Shown: piece by piece, positions 47,981 through 59,700 of the stretch | Numbering within the stretch: the stretch's first letter is position 1 | Layout: every line of letters starts with the position of its first letter | Assembly: GCF_041381155.1 (NCBI RefSeq) | Contig: NC_091135.1 | Coordinates: 3,923,620 to 3,987,619, forward strand | Direction: 5' to 3' | DNA from: Argopecten irradians | Taxonomy: Eukaryota > Mollusca > Bivalvia > Pectinida > Pectinidae | DNA length: 64,000 nucleotides | Translations under genes and position numbers: made by a program | Notes under the pieces: model-generated | What the model was told of the DNA's origin: nothing | Database searches by the model: none | Seen by the model: the letters and a program-made list of their open reading frames with translations, nothing else

Positions 47981-48096
47981 CAATGCCATCAAAGCTGCTA
48001 TCACAAGGACACACTAATCAACACCTTGACCCGGATGTACTTGTTCTCTCTGATTAGTGATGATATCCGCCGATTGGATGGAATATTGTGTGCCAT
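47981..48096 (-). pseudogene. MFS paralogue B, exon 1 with frameshift
   Basis: It starts MAHNIPSNRRISSLIRENKY and resembles the FIREVLENKDTRIKF segment of the intact gene. The length of 116 bp breaks the frame: the end of the helix (VIAALMAL) and its donor TTG|GTGAGC are in another frame, with TGATAG between them. A single-base indel explains it. Intron 1 here is 135 bp and has no minisatellite. Confidence 0.75.
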
Positions 48097-48099
48097 AGC

Positions 48100-49138
48100 T
48101 TGTGTCCGCTGATTCGTTATCACTTATATATCATGGATGAATGACCACCTCGATATATGTACAGTAGTATTGTCAAACATAAACGACATTAAAAGCTGAA
48201 TGCTTAGAAAGCCTTTGAATAGCTACCTAGAGTAATTCCAATTTATATATCATTTTTAATGGCAACATTTTTTAACTCCATGTTTAAAGAATACTATTAT
48301 TTTATTTCCCCCTAGCGTCCTTCAGTCTGGATTTAGAATAGATAAAAAACATATGTTATCTTCTGAATAAAATTAAAGTGTGTTTATGCATTTCCGCTGG
48401 CAAATGGTTAGAAACTAATTTGTTTTAATTGGATTAGACAAGCTGTTAAAGCATCCTATCATTGAGACTGTCGATGTAATCTCGAGAGTATTATGTCCTT
48501 TTACAAAGTGAAATGTCTAGTCTTGTGCATAGCGGTTTGCCTTAAAGTCGCATAATCCATATCATTCAGGATTCGTATTCGTAAAACATAGAGCAAAACA
48601 AACTGTAAATTTGCTTCAAAAAGTTACGAAGTTTCCCTTAATAATAAGTCTAGGAAGTTCGAAGATCCTTTTTCATATATATTAAATTAAGTTTTGTTTT
48701 TTCGCTGTTTATTATGGGCAATATCCGAAGATCATGTGACCTCAAGCACAAAAAATGGCGTTTTCATACGAAAGTATTTACATGTAAGGCTATCGTTCAT
48801 AGCATAAAACTATTCGTAACATCCGAAAATCTTGAATTGTGAATTGAAGTCTAGAGGTTTTTATATCCCTTCTGTAATTCATTATAGTGTATATTTAGAG
48901 TGACATTGCTTTAAGATATTAGCCTCTTATAGTGATGTTTGTATACCTATATACCACTTCTTAGGTATACTTGAACATAACGATATTGATAAAGAAGTGT
49001 ATGTTCACCGAGTTTAACCTGAGGTTTTTACCGTTGACTCGTAGAATGTTTTGTGAATTTAAGAATTTTTCAAAGTAAAAAAACCCACAAAAAACCCATT
49101 GTAGATATCTCTTAAATAATGCCACATTGTTTAGCACA
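48100..49138. other. Intergenic sequence, nothing recognised
   Basis: AT-rich. Any promoter of MFS paralogue B would lie here, but none is evident. Confidence 0.35.
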
Positions 49139-49640
49139 TTTTGTTTGTTTGTTTGATTGATTTATTATTAACATCCTATTAACAGCTATTGTCATGTAAG
49201 GACGGCCTCCCATGTATGTGGTGTGTTGCGTGTATGTTGTGCGAGGTGCGCGTTTTGGGAAACTGAGGTGAATTCATGTTGTGTCTTCTTGTATAGTGGA
49301 ACTGTTGCCCTTTTTATAGTGCTATATCACTGAAGCATGCCGCCGAAGACACCAAGCAACACACCCCACCTGGTCACATTATACTGACAACGGCCAAACC
49401 AGTCGTCCCACTCCTTGTATGCTGAGCGCTAAGCAGGAGCAGGAACTATCACTTTTATAGTTTTAAGGTGTCTCGGCCAGGGGACAGAAACCAGAGCCTT
49501 CCTCACAGGGGTAAACGCTCAACTCAATGCCAAAAGCGAGGCGGTACCAAGGGAGGCATTAGGAAACAAAGTCAGTTAGGAAGAAGAGAAAAGATAATAT
49601 CCTAAATTTAGTCGCCTTTTACGATCATAGAATATGGGCA
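49139..49640 (-). mobile_element. Retroposon family F1, long copy
   Basis: It runs from the TTTGTTTGTTTGATTGATT tail to GGGCAGCAAGTACAG and is similar over its length to 49803-50331. It lacks the CAACGCCCTACATGCA head. Confidence 0.8.
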
Positions 49641-49699
49641 GCAAGTACAGGGCAGAGGGACCTTGATATCTCACATTGGATCCCTTCTCTAATTTTTTG

Positions 49700-49802
49700 C
49701 ATATGTCAAAGCTGAAAAGACCTCGGTATCTCAGCCGCCGCTGTTGAGCAACTGGATGCCTGTCAGGAAAGATGGTCGAATACGGTCGGCAAGGTGGCTC
49801 GA
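49700..49802 (+). pseudogene. 5' part of an interrupted coding remnant
   Basis: An open stretch (WMPVRKDGRIRSARW) stops at the F1 insertion and appears to continue at 50342 once the insertion and one target duplication are set aside. It belongs with the remnant at 50342-51000. Confidence 0.35.
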
Positions 49803-50331
49803 TTTTGTTTGTTTGATTATTTTAACGTCCTATTAACAGCAAGTGTCATGTCAGGACGGTCTCCAATGTATTCAGTGTGTAGTGTAGTGTGTGTGAAGTG
49901 CGAGGTGCTTGTTTTGAGAGACGGCGGTATGTTCGTGTTGTGTCTTCTTGTATAGTGGAACTGTTGCCCTTTTCATAGTGCTTTATCACTGAAGCATGCC
50001 GCCGAAGACACCAAGCAACAGACCCCATCCGGTCACATTATACTGACAACGGACGAACCAGTCGTCTCACTCCCTCTTTGCTGAGTGCTAAGCAGGGGCA
50101 GAAACTACCACTATTATAGACTTTGGTGTGTCTCGGCCAGGGGACAGAACCCAGAGTCTTCCTGACAGGGATGATCGCTCAACTCAAGGCCAAAAGTGAG
50201 GCGGTGCCAAGGGAGGCATTAGGAAACATCATGTCAGTTAGGAAGAAGAGAAAAGATACGATCCTAAATTTAGTCGCCTTTTACGGTCATGCAATAGGGG
50301 CAGCAGGTACAATTCCAACGCCCTACATGCA
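49803..50331 (-). mobile_element. Retroposon family F1, full copy with 10-bp target duplication
   Basis: GGTGGCTCGA lies at 49793-49802 and again at 50332-50341. On the minus strand the element starts TGCATGTAGGGCGTTGG and ends with CTGTTAATAGGACGTTAAAA, then TAATCAAACAAACAAAA. The 529-bp body carries a GTCTCGGCCAGGGGACAG word that marks the family. It has no coding frame. The tail resembles that of the tRNA-SINE at 8070. Confidence 0.85.
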
Positions 50332-50341
50332 GGTGGCTCGA

Positions 50342-51000
50342 CGGCGGTCCGTGGAGCGGTCTGTATAATATGCAGAAAACAGAATCTAAAAGGAACAACT
50401 GCAAACTGCGCTTAGGTCACCGGCGGTAGCAGAGGCAGTTGAAGTCCTGAACATGTTTGACAACGGTGACGTGACGGAGGTTGCCAATGCCCAGTTCTCA
50501 AAAATCCGCAATTATCTCATTTTCCGAATGCTTGCCTGTAATGCTTAACAGTCAATAGCCGCTATGAGTATGAGAGCATATAACTACGCAGAAGAACGTT
50601 AAGAAGAGACCCAAGCCAATCACGGTTGCGGACCACAAGACCGTGTAACAAAACCCCGGCAACCCTAGCAGTGTTGGCGAACCTTTGGCGCCTCCTCTCC
50701 ATCTATGTAAACATACACAGAAGAAATATCGTTCCTAAACGGAGGGAGCTCGAAGATGAGAACGGCAAGATCTACACAGTTTTCACCGGAAATGACATGG
50801 AGTCGGGACATGTCAATAACGCTATTAATACACCTGGGCTCCGGCATGTACCGGCGCTCCAGCAATTTCCGCTACTAAGATCAGAAAGGCAACTGTATAA
50901 CTGCAGTAAGGGAGAGACGTCCAGAGATACGAGATGCTCAGTGGGCCATGTGGCTCACAGCAGCCGTCCAACACAAGGATGAAGAAATACAGACCTTTGA
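50342..51000 (+). pseudogene. Degenerate coding remnant, possibly tyrosine-recombinase-like
   Basis: EAVEVLNMFDNGDVTEVANA and QFSKIRNYLIFRMLACNA (about 50430-50545) are followed after stops by TVFTGNDMESGHVNNAIN-like sequence (50770-50830) and RKATVTAVRE-like sequence (about 50880-50920). The order resembles a repeated molluscan protein that I associate with Crypton/phage-integrase-like recombinases. That link is from memory and uncertain. At least three stops or shifts make it dead. Confidence 0.4.
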
Positions 51001-51033
51001 CGAGGATAATCCTTGTGTAATAGTCCTTAAATT

Positions 51034-51890
51034 TGTTTGTTTGTTTGAGTTTTACGGCCCATCGACAACTAAGATCATTTAGGGCCAAACTACAAGGCAG
51101 GCATTAGTATTAGGATACAATCAAGGACTGTATCTAAAAGATCAGAATAAGAAAAAGGCAAGTAAAAACTAAAAACACAAAATGTAAATGTTGATTTAAT
51201 AAAAAGAGTTGTATAGGATAAACTCTTTTTGGCTAAAACACATGAGAAAACTCACAACGAGTGTTGCGTTGATATGATAAGATGAGAAAACGTTCAAAAT
51301 GACAAATTTATTAAAAAATGCCGATCTATGAGATAGTCGAATTTACGATTATGTCTCACGACATGGAACAATGTGTACATGTCGGAGACTTCAAAATACT
51401 TATCTCGTATGTGTTTAAAATCAATACAGTGCACTAAAATATGTTCCATTATGAGAGGAGAATCACATGCATGGCATGTTAGTGGATCCTCCCCTCTCAA
51501 TAGATAGGAGTGTGTAAAATGTGTTTGTCCAGTTCGGGGCCGAGAGAGAACAACTTCCTCTCTGCGGTCTCTCCGACTGGATAGTTTAGCATTAAGTGTA
51601 GGTTGTATTTTAAACAGTTTATTGTTTGTTTCGGTAGACCACCTTTGTTGCCAATGGTGTTTGATAGCTGATTGAGTAGAAGGTTTGAAATCAGTATATG
51701 GTAGTTTCAAATATGTGCTGGATGAAGAGCAGTCTTAGCTGCTTTATCGGCCTTTTCATTCCCATTTATACCCACATGACTGGGAATTCAGAGATAAGTA
51801 ATTTGAGTTTTAGAAGATAATCGAAATGTTCGGATCAAAAGATTTTGGACCAATGTGTTTTCTGGGGTTTCTTGATTTCAAAGCCTGAGT
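51034..51890 (-). pseudogene. LINE 3' remnant with RNase H end
   Basis: About 51800-51740 gives PSHVGINGNEKADKAAKTAL, the end of an RNase H domain, then a stop, and then an open frame at 51710-51294 with NNKLFKIQPTLNAKLSSRRD, REEVVLSRPRTGQTHFTHSYL and a CHACDSPLIMEHILVHC finger. This is the C-terminus of an RNase H-bearing non-LTR element. The 3' end on the minus strand is a CAAACAAACAAA tail at 51034-51048. The 5' part is absent. Confidence 0.8.
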
Positions 51891-51892
51891 TT

Positions 51893-51970
51893 GTTTGTTT
51901 GATTATTTTAACGTCCTATTATCCTTTTTGATCCTTTGCATATGCTACCCGGTAAAAGGCGACTAAATTT
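51893..51970 (-). mobile_element. Rearranged fragment of family F1
   Basis: GTTTGTTTGATTATTTTAAC and GGTAAAAGGCGACTAAATTT, the two ends of the family, are joined with the body deleted. Confidence 0.6.
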
Positions 51971-52212
51971 AGTATATACTTCTGAATTATTATTATTGTC
52001 TAGACATACTTATAAATCATCATTGTCTTTGAATACATGTTTTGAAAGAATATATGGTTCAATAGACGAGAAAATATATACTTTTTCTTAAATTAAAGTA
52101 TTGTATAGAGGGGTAACCGAACTCTAAGCATGATGATACCTTTCACTTCTATTTCCGGAACATAATACATGTACAACATACATTTCGAAGCATTTCAGGC
52201 GTTTAAAAAACC

Positions 52213-52362
52213 CAGCGGAGACCGCTTTTTTTGTTATGACGTATTCGAACCATGACGTCACGTCATTATTTACTGGCGTGAATTAATGACGTTACAAAGA
52301 ATGTCCAGCCAATGAAAAGCTTAATAAATCCCTAGTCGATAAAAAGAGTTCTTGGTTATATT
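52213..52362. repeat. 150-bp repeat with CRE and CCAAT words, copy 1
   Basis: TGACGTCACGTCATTATTTA, then ACTGGCG, TGACGTTA, CCAGCCAATGAAA and AATAAATCC. The same order recurs at 52595-52742. It reads like a core-promoter segment but no downstream exon is evident. Confidence 0.7.
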
Positions 52363-52594
52363 ACACTGATGAAATCACTGGATATGATGGATTATGTGAC
52401 AAGATATAATATTATGGACTTTTATTCTGTTGAATATAATGTGATACAGAGTAGAAAAAGAGTCATAAAGCGAGGCGGTTCATATCAAATCATATTTACC
52501 AGCATTATATGGTCAATAAAGTAAAATAAAAAATAATATAAAAAAACTTCCTCTTAATTCAGTCAACTTTTAATACACAATATTTCAAAAAGGA

Positions 52595-52742
52595 AGGAGG
52601 CCACCTTTTAGTACGTATTCGAATTCTGACGTCACGTCATTATTTACTGGCGTAAAGTTATGACGTCATAATGCATGTCCAGCCAATGAAAGGCGTAATA
52701 AATCCCCGGTCATTAAAAGAGTTTTTGGTTATATTAATTATA
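52595..52742. repeat. 150-bp repeat with CRE and CCAAT words, copy 2
   Basis: It is a direct copy of 52213-52362 with about 15 per cent difference by eye. The second CRE here is a perfect TGACGTCA (52661-52668). Confidence 0.7.
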
Positions 52743-52946
52743 TTCAATCCCAACTTGATACTACATTCAGAGTCTGGTGACTTCAGTATGAAACTCCTCC
52801 AGGTTTGTTGACTGAAAAATGACATAGTTATGGTACATATATAATATCTTTTTACAATTAAGCATTTATAGCATCATTTCATAATTGACTTGAATATTCG
52901 ATCATGATGTGTTTTAACCAGTGCTCTATCTTTATATAGGTATGCA

Positions 52947-53100
52947 TTTAAGCAGTGAACATCTTTCAGTTGGCATTCTTAGCCAATATGAATGCCAACT
53001 GCCTATAAAGGCAAATTCTATGAAGCGCTCTAGCGCTTCATGTTGAATTTGTATAAACATTGGCTATTAATGCCAACAGAAGACATTCAATGCTTATATT
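52947..53100. repeat. Nested inverted repeat
   Basis: The centre TGAAGCGCTCTAGCGCTTCA is almost self-complementary. The outer arms (AGTTGGCATTCTTAGCCAAT and its imperfect inverse ending at 53077) make a hairpin of about 150 bp. Confidence 0.75.
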
Positions 53101-53711
53101 TACATTTGGTTTCATATTTATGATGAAACCAGAAGAGATTTTACATCTATGATGAATTAAATAATTCGTTATCCTCAAGGAAGGAGCAGCCATTTTAACA
53201 GCCATTTTAATAGCCGTTTTCCGTCCGTGATTGCTGGCACGACAGTTCTGATGTCACAACGATAATGACGTCAAAATAAGCAGTTGAAGTTCATAGTCAA
53301 TATGATTGCCAACAGCGTTTGATAAGGTTACATAGTGGGACTGCAGTAAAAATGTAAATATATTCATGTACAAAAAAGGGTTATTGACAAGGCAATAGAA
53401 CATGTAATAAACGTTTGATAATACTTTATATCAAAATGATTTTTAAATCAACTCTAGTGAATAACTAAGGCAGTTGATAAACAAAGCTTTTTAAATTCTT
53501 AAATTGATGGAGATTTGAAGATTATTTTTATGACCGAGACACCATACATATAATCGGGATGTACGATTTGTTTCCATGTGGTATGATTCCACTGTCGCTA
53601 CTGATTACTAGTTGAGACCGTGATAGATTCAATGTAGATTTGTATGGCGTATGCCGCGATGAAGTAGTAAGCGGTTCCTCTCTCGGAACACCTGGTTATC
53701 ATATCCCAGCC

Positions 53712-53754
53712 CTACACCGGGATGTTGAATGGGAAATCGGGAGCGTGGACCATT
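53712..53754 (-). CDS. AKR last exon
   Basis: The acceptor is GTATATTTTAG. It codes [13 protein letters not shown] and stops at TAG (53714-53712), the usual H-P-x-[FY]-P-F C-terminus of AKR1 proteins. Confidence 0.85.
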
Positions 53755-56700
53755 CTAAAATATACGAAATAGATTCATCATTGTTTTATTGGATAATACA
53801 AAACGAGAATTAAACAGTGAAACGTTAGGGAAATTTTCTAGTGTAAAATCTTGTCCTTTTCACATTAAAGTGTAAAGATAGAACAGTGCTAATCTTATCC
53901 TTTTGTAACTGTATGTACAATGAACAATAGCATTATTACAATATACATGTATCGGTAATTTAACAACCATTTTAAAAGAAAAATGAATGAAATCTTATAA
54001 ATATTTTCTTATCAATTTTTGCTACATTTGTGATTTTGTTTTCTTTTTACAAAACTTTTTACTTACATATGATACTTGAACATCCGTTGGTCAGTATCTA
54101 TGTTTTCAATAACGGCCGTATCTTCAGGCGAGAGTTCGAAATCAAATACCTGAAAAGTTCGTCATTTACTGTTCAGCATAGCTGAATTAAAATGTATTCA
54201 AAAGAACATACACATATGTAATCTGCCGAGATAAGTTTAACTACAGCAATCCCAACTGCAAAACTCCCTATGTTCACCTATATCAAATTGGATAACTATT
54301 AAGTTGAAGAAACTTAGTGTGCCAAAATAAACAATGTTATTCCCTGTGTGATCAAACTTACAGTTTTGTTGTTTGTAAACCACATACACACGTTTGTACG
54401 GAGAAATAAATGGCGATGGTACTCACATTTCCATTTTCCCTAATTCTAGAGGGCGTTACACTTTTAGGGATAACGATTAGCTCCCTTTGAAGGAGATTCC
54501 TTATCAGGATCTGAAATACAACCATGAAATAAAAACTCCTCATTTCGCGAACTCATGTTTTTTGATATATCCAATTTCACGAGGCCAATCTTCTGTATAA
54601 TCTTATATAAAATACTATATCTGTATTTACAAAATCGCTGTGTAAGATATGTCTGTTGTTACGCAATGAGAAATGTATCTGTTCTACTATTTATTATCAG
54701 CCCAGAAGCCGTTTATATACGTGAAAAAATCACAAGTTCATTGTTCATACTATTTCTGTTCATGTCCTCATAATCAACTTCATAACTTTGAATCTCTTAG
54801 TATTAGTAAAGTTGATAAGTATAAAAAGTATAGATATAGACTAATCACGGGAACTATATAATATGGTCGCTGGCTGTGTTCACACTACCGTATACGCAGT
54901 CATGATAAAGTTTTAACCCTAGCTGACTAGTCGAATCCTTCCAAATGCCTATTCTACAAACTACATTTACCTGAGCTAGAGTCGTTGATACTTTGTCGCT
55001 AGTTATCCTAAATTACATTTAACTGAGTTGGAATCATTTTTACTTTGTCGCTAACATAAGTTCGAGTCCTTTGATTATTTGTCGCTAGTTACCCTAAACT
55101 ACATTTACATAAGTGCGATTTTTTTATTATTTGTCGCTAGATACCATAAACTTCATTTACCTGACCTACTTTGTTGCTAGTTACCCTAAACTACATTTAC
55201 CTGACCTACTTTGTCGTAAGTTACCATAAACTACTTTTACATGAGTTCGAGTATTTTGATTATTTGTCGCTAGTTACCCTAAACTACATTTACCTGACCT
55301 TCTTTGTCGCTAGTTACCCTAAACTACATTTACCTGACCTACTTTGTCGCTAGTTAACCTAAACTAAATTTACCTGACCTACTTTGTCGCTAGTTAACCT
55401 AAACTACATTTACCTGACCTACTTTGTCGCTAGTTACCCTAAACAACATTTACCTGACCTACTTTGTCGCTAGTTAACCTAAACTAAATTTACCTGATCT
55501 TCTTTGTCGCTAGTTAACCTAAACTACATTTATACCTGACCTTCTTTGTCGCTGGTTAACCTAAACTACATTTATACCTGACCTTCTTTGTCGCTCCTTA
55601 CCCTAAACTACATTTACCTGACATACTTTGTCGCTAGTTAACCTAAACTACATTTATACCTGACCTTCTTTGTCGCTAGTTAACCTAAACTACATTTATA
55701 GCTGACCTTCTTTGTCGCTAGTTTCCCTAAACTACATTTACCTGACCTACTTTGTCGCTAGTTTCCCTAAACTACATTTACCTGATCTTCTTTGTCGCTA
55801 GTTAACCTAAACTACATTTATACCTGACCTTCTTTGTCGCTAGTTTCCCTAAACTACAACACCTGACATACTTTGTCGCTAGTTAACCTAAACTACATTT
55901 ATACCTGACCTTCTTTGTCGCTAGTTTCCCTAAAAACTACATTTACCTTACCTACTTCGTCGCTAGTTAACCTAAACTACATTTATAGCTGACCTTCTTT
56001 GTCGCTAGTTACCCTAAATTACATTTACCTTACCTACTTTGTCGCTAGTTAATCTAAACTACATTTATACCTGACCTATTTTGTCGCTAGTTACCCTTAA
56101 TTTCAAAACCTGAGCTGGAATCTTTTGATACTTTGTCACTAATTACCCTAAACTACATTTACCTGACCTATTTTGTCGCTAGGTACCCTAAACTTCAATA
56201 CCTGAGCTGAATATTTTGATACTTTGTCGCTAGTTACCCTAAACTATATTCACCTGAGCTGGAATCCTTGATACTTTGTCGCTAGTTACTCTAAACTACA
56301 TTTACCTGAGCTGGAATCCTTGATACTTTGTCGCTAGTTACCCTAAACTACATTTACCTGAGCTAGAATTCTTGATACTTCGTCGCTAGTTACCCTAAAC
56401 TACAGTTACCTGAGCTGGAATCCTTGATACTTTGTCGCTAGTTACCCTAGACTACATTTACCTGAGCTAGAATTCTTGATACTTCGTCGCTTGTTACCCT
56501 AAACTACATTTACCTGAGCTGGAATCCTTGATACTTTGTCGCTAGTTACCCTAGACTACATTTACCTGAGCTAGAATTCTTGATACCTCGTCGCTAGTTA
56601 CCCTAAACTACATTCACCTGAGCTGGAATTCTTGATACTTCGTCGCTAGTTACCCTAAACTACGTTTACCTGAGCTGGAATCCTTGATACTTTGTCGCTA

Positions 56701-59700
56701 GTTACCCTAAACTACATTTACCTGACCTATTTTGTCGCTAGTACCCTAAACTTCAATACCTGAGCTGAATATTTTGATACTTTGTCGCTAGTTACCCTAA
56801 ACTATATTCACCTGAGCTGGAATCTTTTGATACTTTGTCGCTAGTTACCCTAAACTACATTTACCTGAGCTGGAATCCTTGATACTTTGTCGCTAGTTAC
56901 TCTAAACTACATTTACCTGAGCTGGAATCCTTGATACTTTGTCGCTAGTTACCCTAAACTACGTTTACCTGAGCTGAAATCCTTGATACTTCGTCGCTAG
57001 TTACCCTAAACTACGTTTACCTGAGCTAGAATCCTTGATACTTCGTCGCTAGTTACCCTAAACTACGTTTACCTGAGCTGGAATCCTTGATACTTTGTCG
57101 CTAGTTACCCTAAACTACGTTTACCTGAGCTGGAATCCTTGATACTTTGTTGCTAGTTACCCTAAACTACGTTTACCTGAGCTAGAATTCTTGATACTTC
57201 GTCGCTAGTTACCCTAAACTACGTTTACCTGAGCTGGAATCCTTGATACTTTGTTGCTAGTTACCCTAAACTACATTTACCTGAGCTGGTGTCTTTTGAT
57301 ACTTTGTCGCTAGTTTTGCTATAACAGGATCGGCCAACAATACAGGTGGTGGGGACTCGCCGGGTACCCTACATAAGAGATAGTGGGCACGGTTTGTTTT
57401 AGTGACATTAACAACCTTTCCCCTTTTATACCGAACGTTTGGTGATATTTACATATATTGCAATCGACATATCTGGCACTATGAGCATCTAATCTGTTAA
57501 TAACAACCTTTTTTTTCAATCTCACTTGTAACAAGCGTTTTCATTTGGTTCAACAAATTATGCTTCTTGCTTGTAACAAGCGTTTTCATTGGCTTAACAA
57601 ATTATGCCATAAACCCATAACGTAAAAAATGACGTCACTATTTATAACGTTTATAAGAATTAACTTGAACATCTTTTGTTTTAAAATCTGTGTATATGCT
57701 CTGTCGATTATATTTCACTTGAATATTGTTGTATTTGGCTGAATTTTGTATTTTTACTGTATTATTGTTGTATTTGGCTGTATTTTGTATTTTTACTGTA
57801 ATATTGTTGTATTTGGCTGTATATTGTATTTTTAATGTAAGGTTTTTGTATTTGGCTGTATTTTGTATTTTTACTGTATTATTGTTGTATTTGGCTGTAT
57901 TTTGAATTTTTACTGTATTATTGTTGTATTTGGCTGTGTTTTTGTATTTTTACTGTATTATTGTTGTATTTGGCTGAATTTTGTATTTTTTTACTGTATT
58001 ATTGTTGTATTTGGCTGAATTTTGTATTTTTACTGTAAGGTTTTTGTATTTGGCTGTATTTTGTATTTTTACTGTATTATTGTTGTATTTGGCTGTATTT
58101 TGTATTTTTACTGTATTATTGTTGTATTTGGCTGAATTTTGTATTTTTTCTGTAATCTTGTTGTATTTGGCTGAATTTTGTATTTTTACTGTAATATTGT
58201 TGTATTTGGCTGTATTTTGTATTTTTACTGTATTATTGTTGTATTTGGCTGTATTTTGTATTTTTACTGTAAGGTTTTTGTATTTGGCTGTATTTTGTAT
58301 TTTTACTGTATTATTGTTGTATTTGGCTGTATTTTGTATTTTTACTGTATTATTGTTGTATTTGGCTGTATTTTGTATTTTTACTGTAAGGTTTTTGTAT
58401 TTGGCTATATTTTGTATTTTTACTGTATTATTGTTGTATTTGGCTGTATTTTGTATTTTTACTGTATTATTGTTGTATTTGGCTGTATTTTGTATTTTTA
58501 CTGTAAGGTTGTTGTATTTGGCTGTATTTTGTATTTTTACTGTATTATTGTTGTATTTGGCTGTATTTTGTATTTTTACTGTAAGGTTTTTGTATTTGGC
58601 TGTATTTTGTATTTTTACTGTAAGGTTTTGGTATTTGGCTGTATTTTGTATTTTTACTGTATTATTGTTGTATTTGGCGGTATTTTGTATTTTTACTGTA
58701 AGGTTTTTGTTTTTGGCTGTATTTTGTATTTTTACTGTATTATTGTTGTATTTGGCTGTATTTTGTATTTTTACTGTATTATTGTTGTATTTGGCTGTAT
58801 TTTGTATTTTTACTGTAATATTGTTGTATTTGGCTGAATTTTGTATTTTTACTGTAATATTGTTGTATTTGGCTGTATTTTGTATTTTTACTGTAATATT
58901 GTTGTATTTGGCTGTATATTGTATTTTTACTGTAAGGTTTTTGTATTTGGCTGTATTTTGTATTTTTACTGTATTATTGTTGTATTTGGCTGTATTTTGT
59001 ATTTTTACTGTATTATTGTTGTATTTGGCTGTATTTTGTATTTTTACTGTAAGGTTTTTGTATTTGGCTGTATTTTGTATTTTTACTGTATTATTGTTGT
59101 ATTTGGCTGTATTTTGTATTTTTACTGTATTATTGTTGTATTTGGCTGTATTTTGTATTTTTACTGTATTATTGTTGTATTTGGCTGTATTTTGTATTTT
59201 TACTGTATTATTGTTGTATTTGGCTGTATTTTGTATTTTTACTGTAAGGTTTTTGTATTTGGCTGTATTTTGTATTTTTACTGTATTATTGTTGTATTTG
59301 GCTGTATTTTGTATTTTTACTGTATTATTGTTGTATTTGGCTGTATTTTGTATTTTTACTGTATTATTGTTGTATTTGGCTGTATTTTGTATTTTTACTG
59401 TAAGGTTGTTGTATTTGGCTGTATTTTGTATTTTTACTGTATTATTGTTGTATTTGGCTGTATTTTGTATTTTTACTGTATTATTGTTGTATTTGGCTGT
59501 ATTTTGTATTTTTACTGTAAGGTTTTTGTATTTGGCTGTATTTTGTATTTTTACTGTATTATTGTTGTATTTGGCTGTATTTTGTATTTTTACTGTATTA
59601 TTGTTGTATTTGGCTGTATTTTGTATTTTTACTGTATTATTGTTGTATTTGGCTGTATTTTGTATTTTTACTGTATTATTGTTGTATTTGGCTGTATTTT

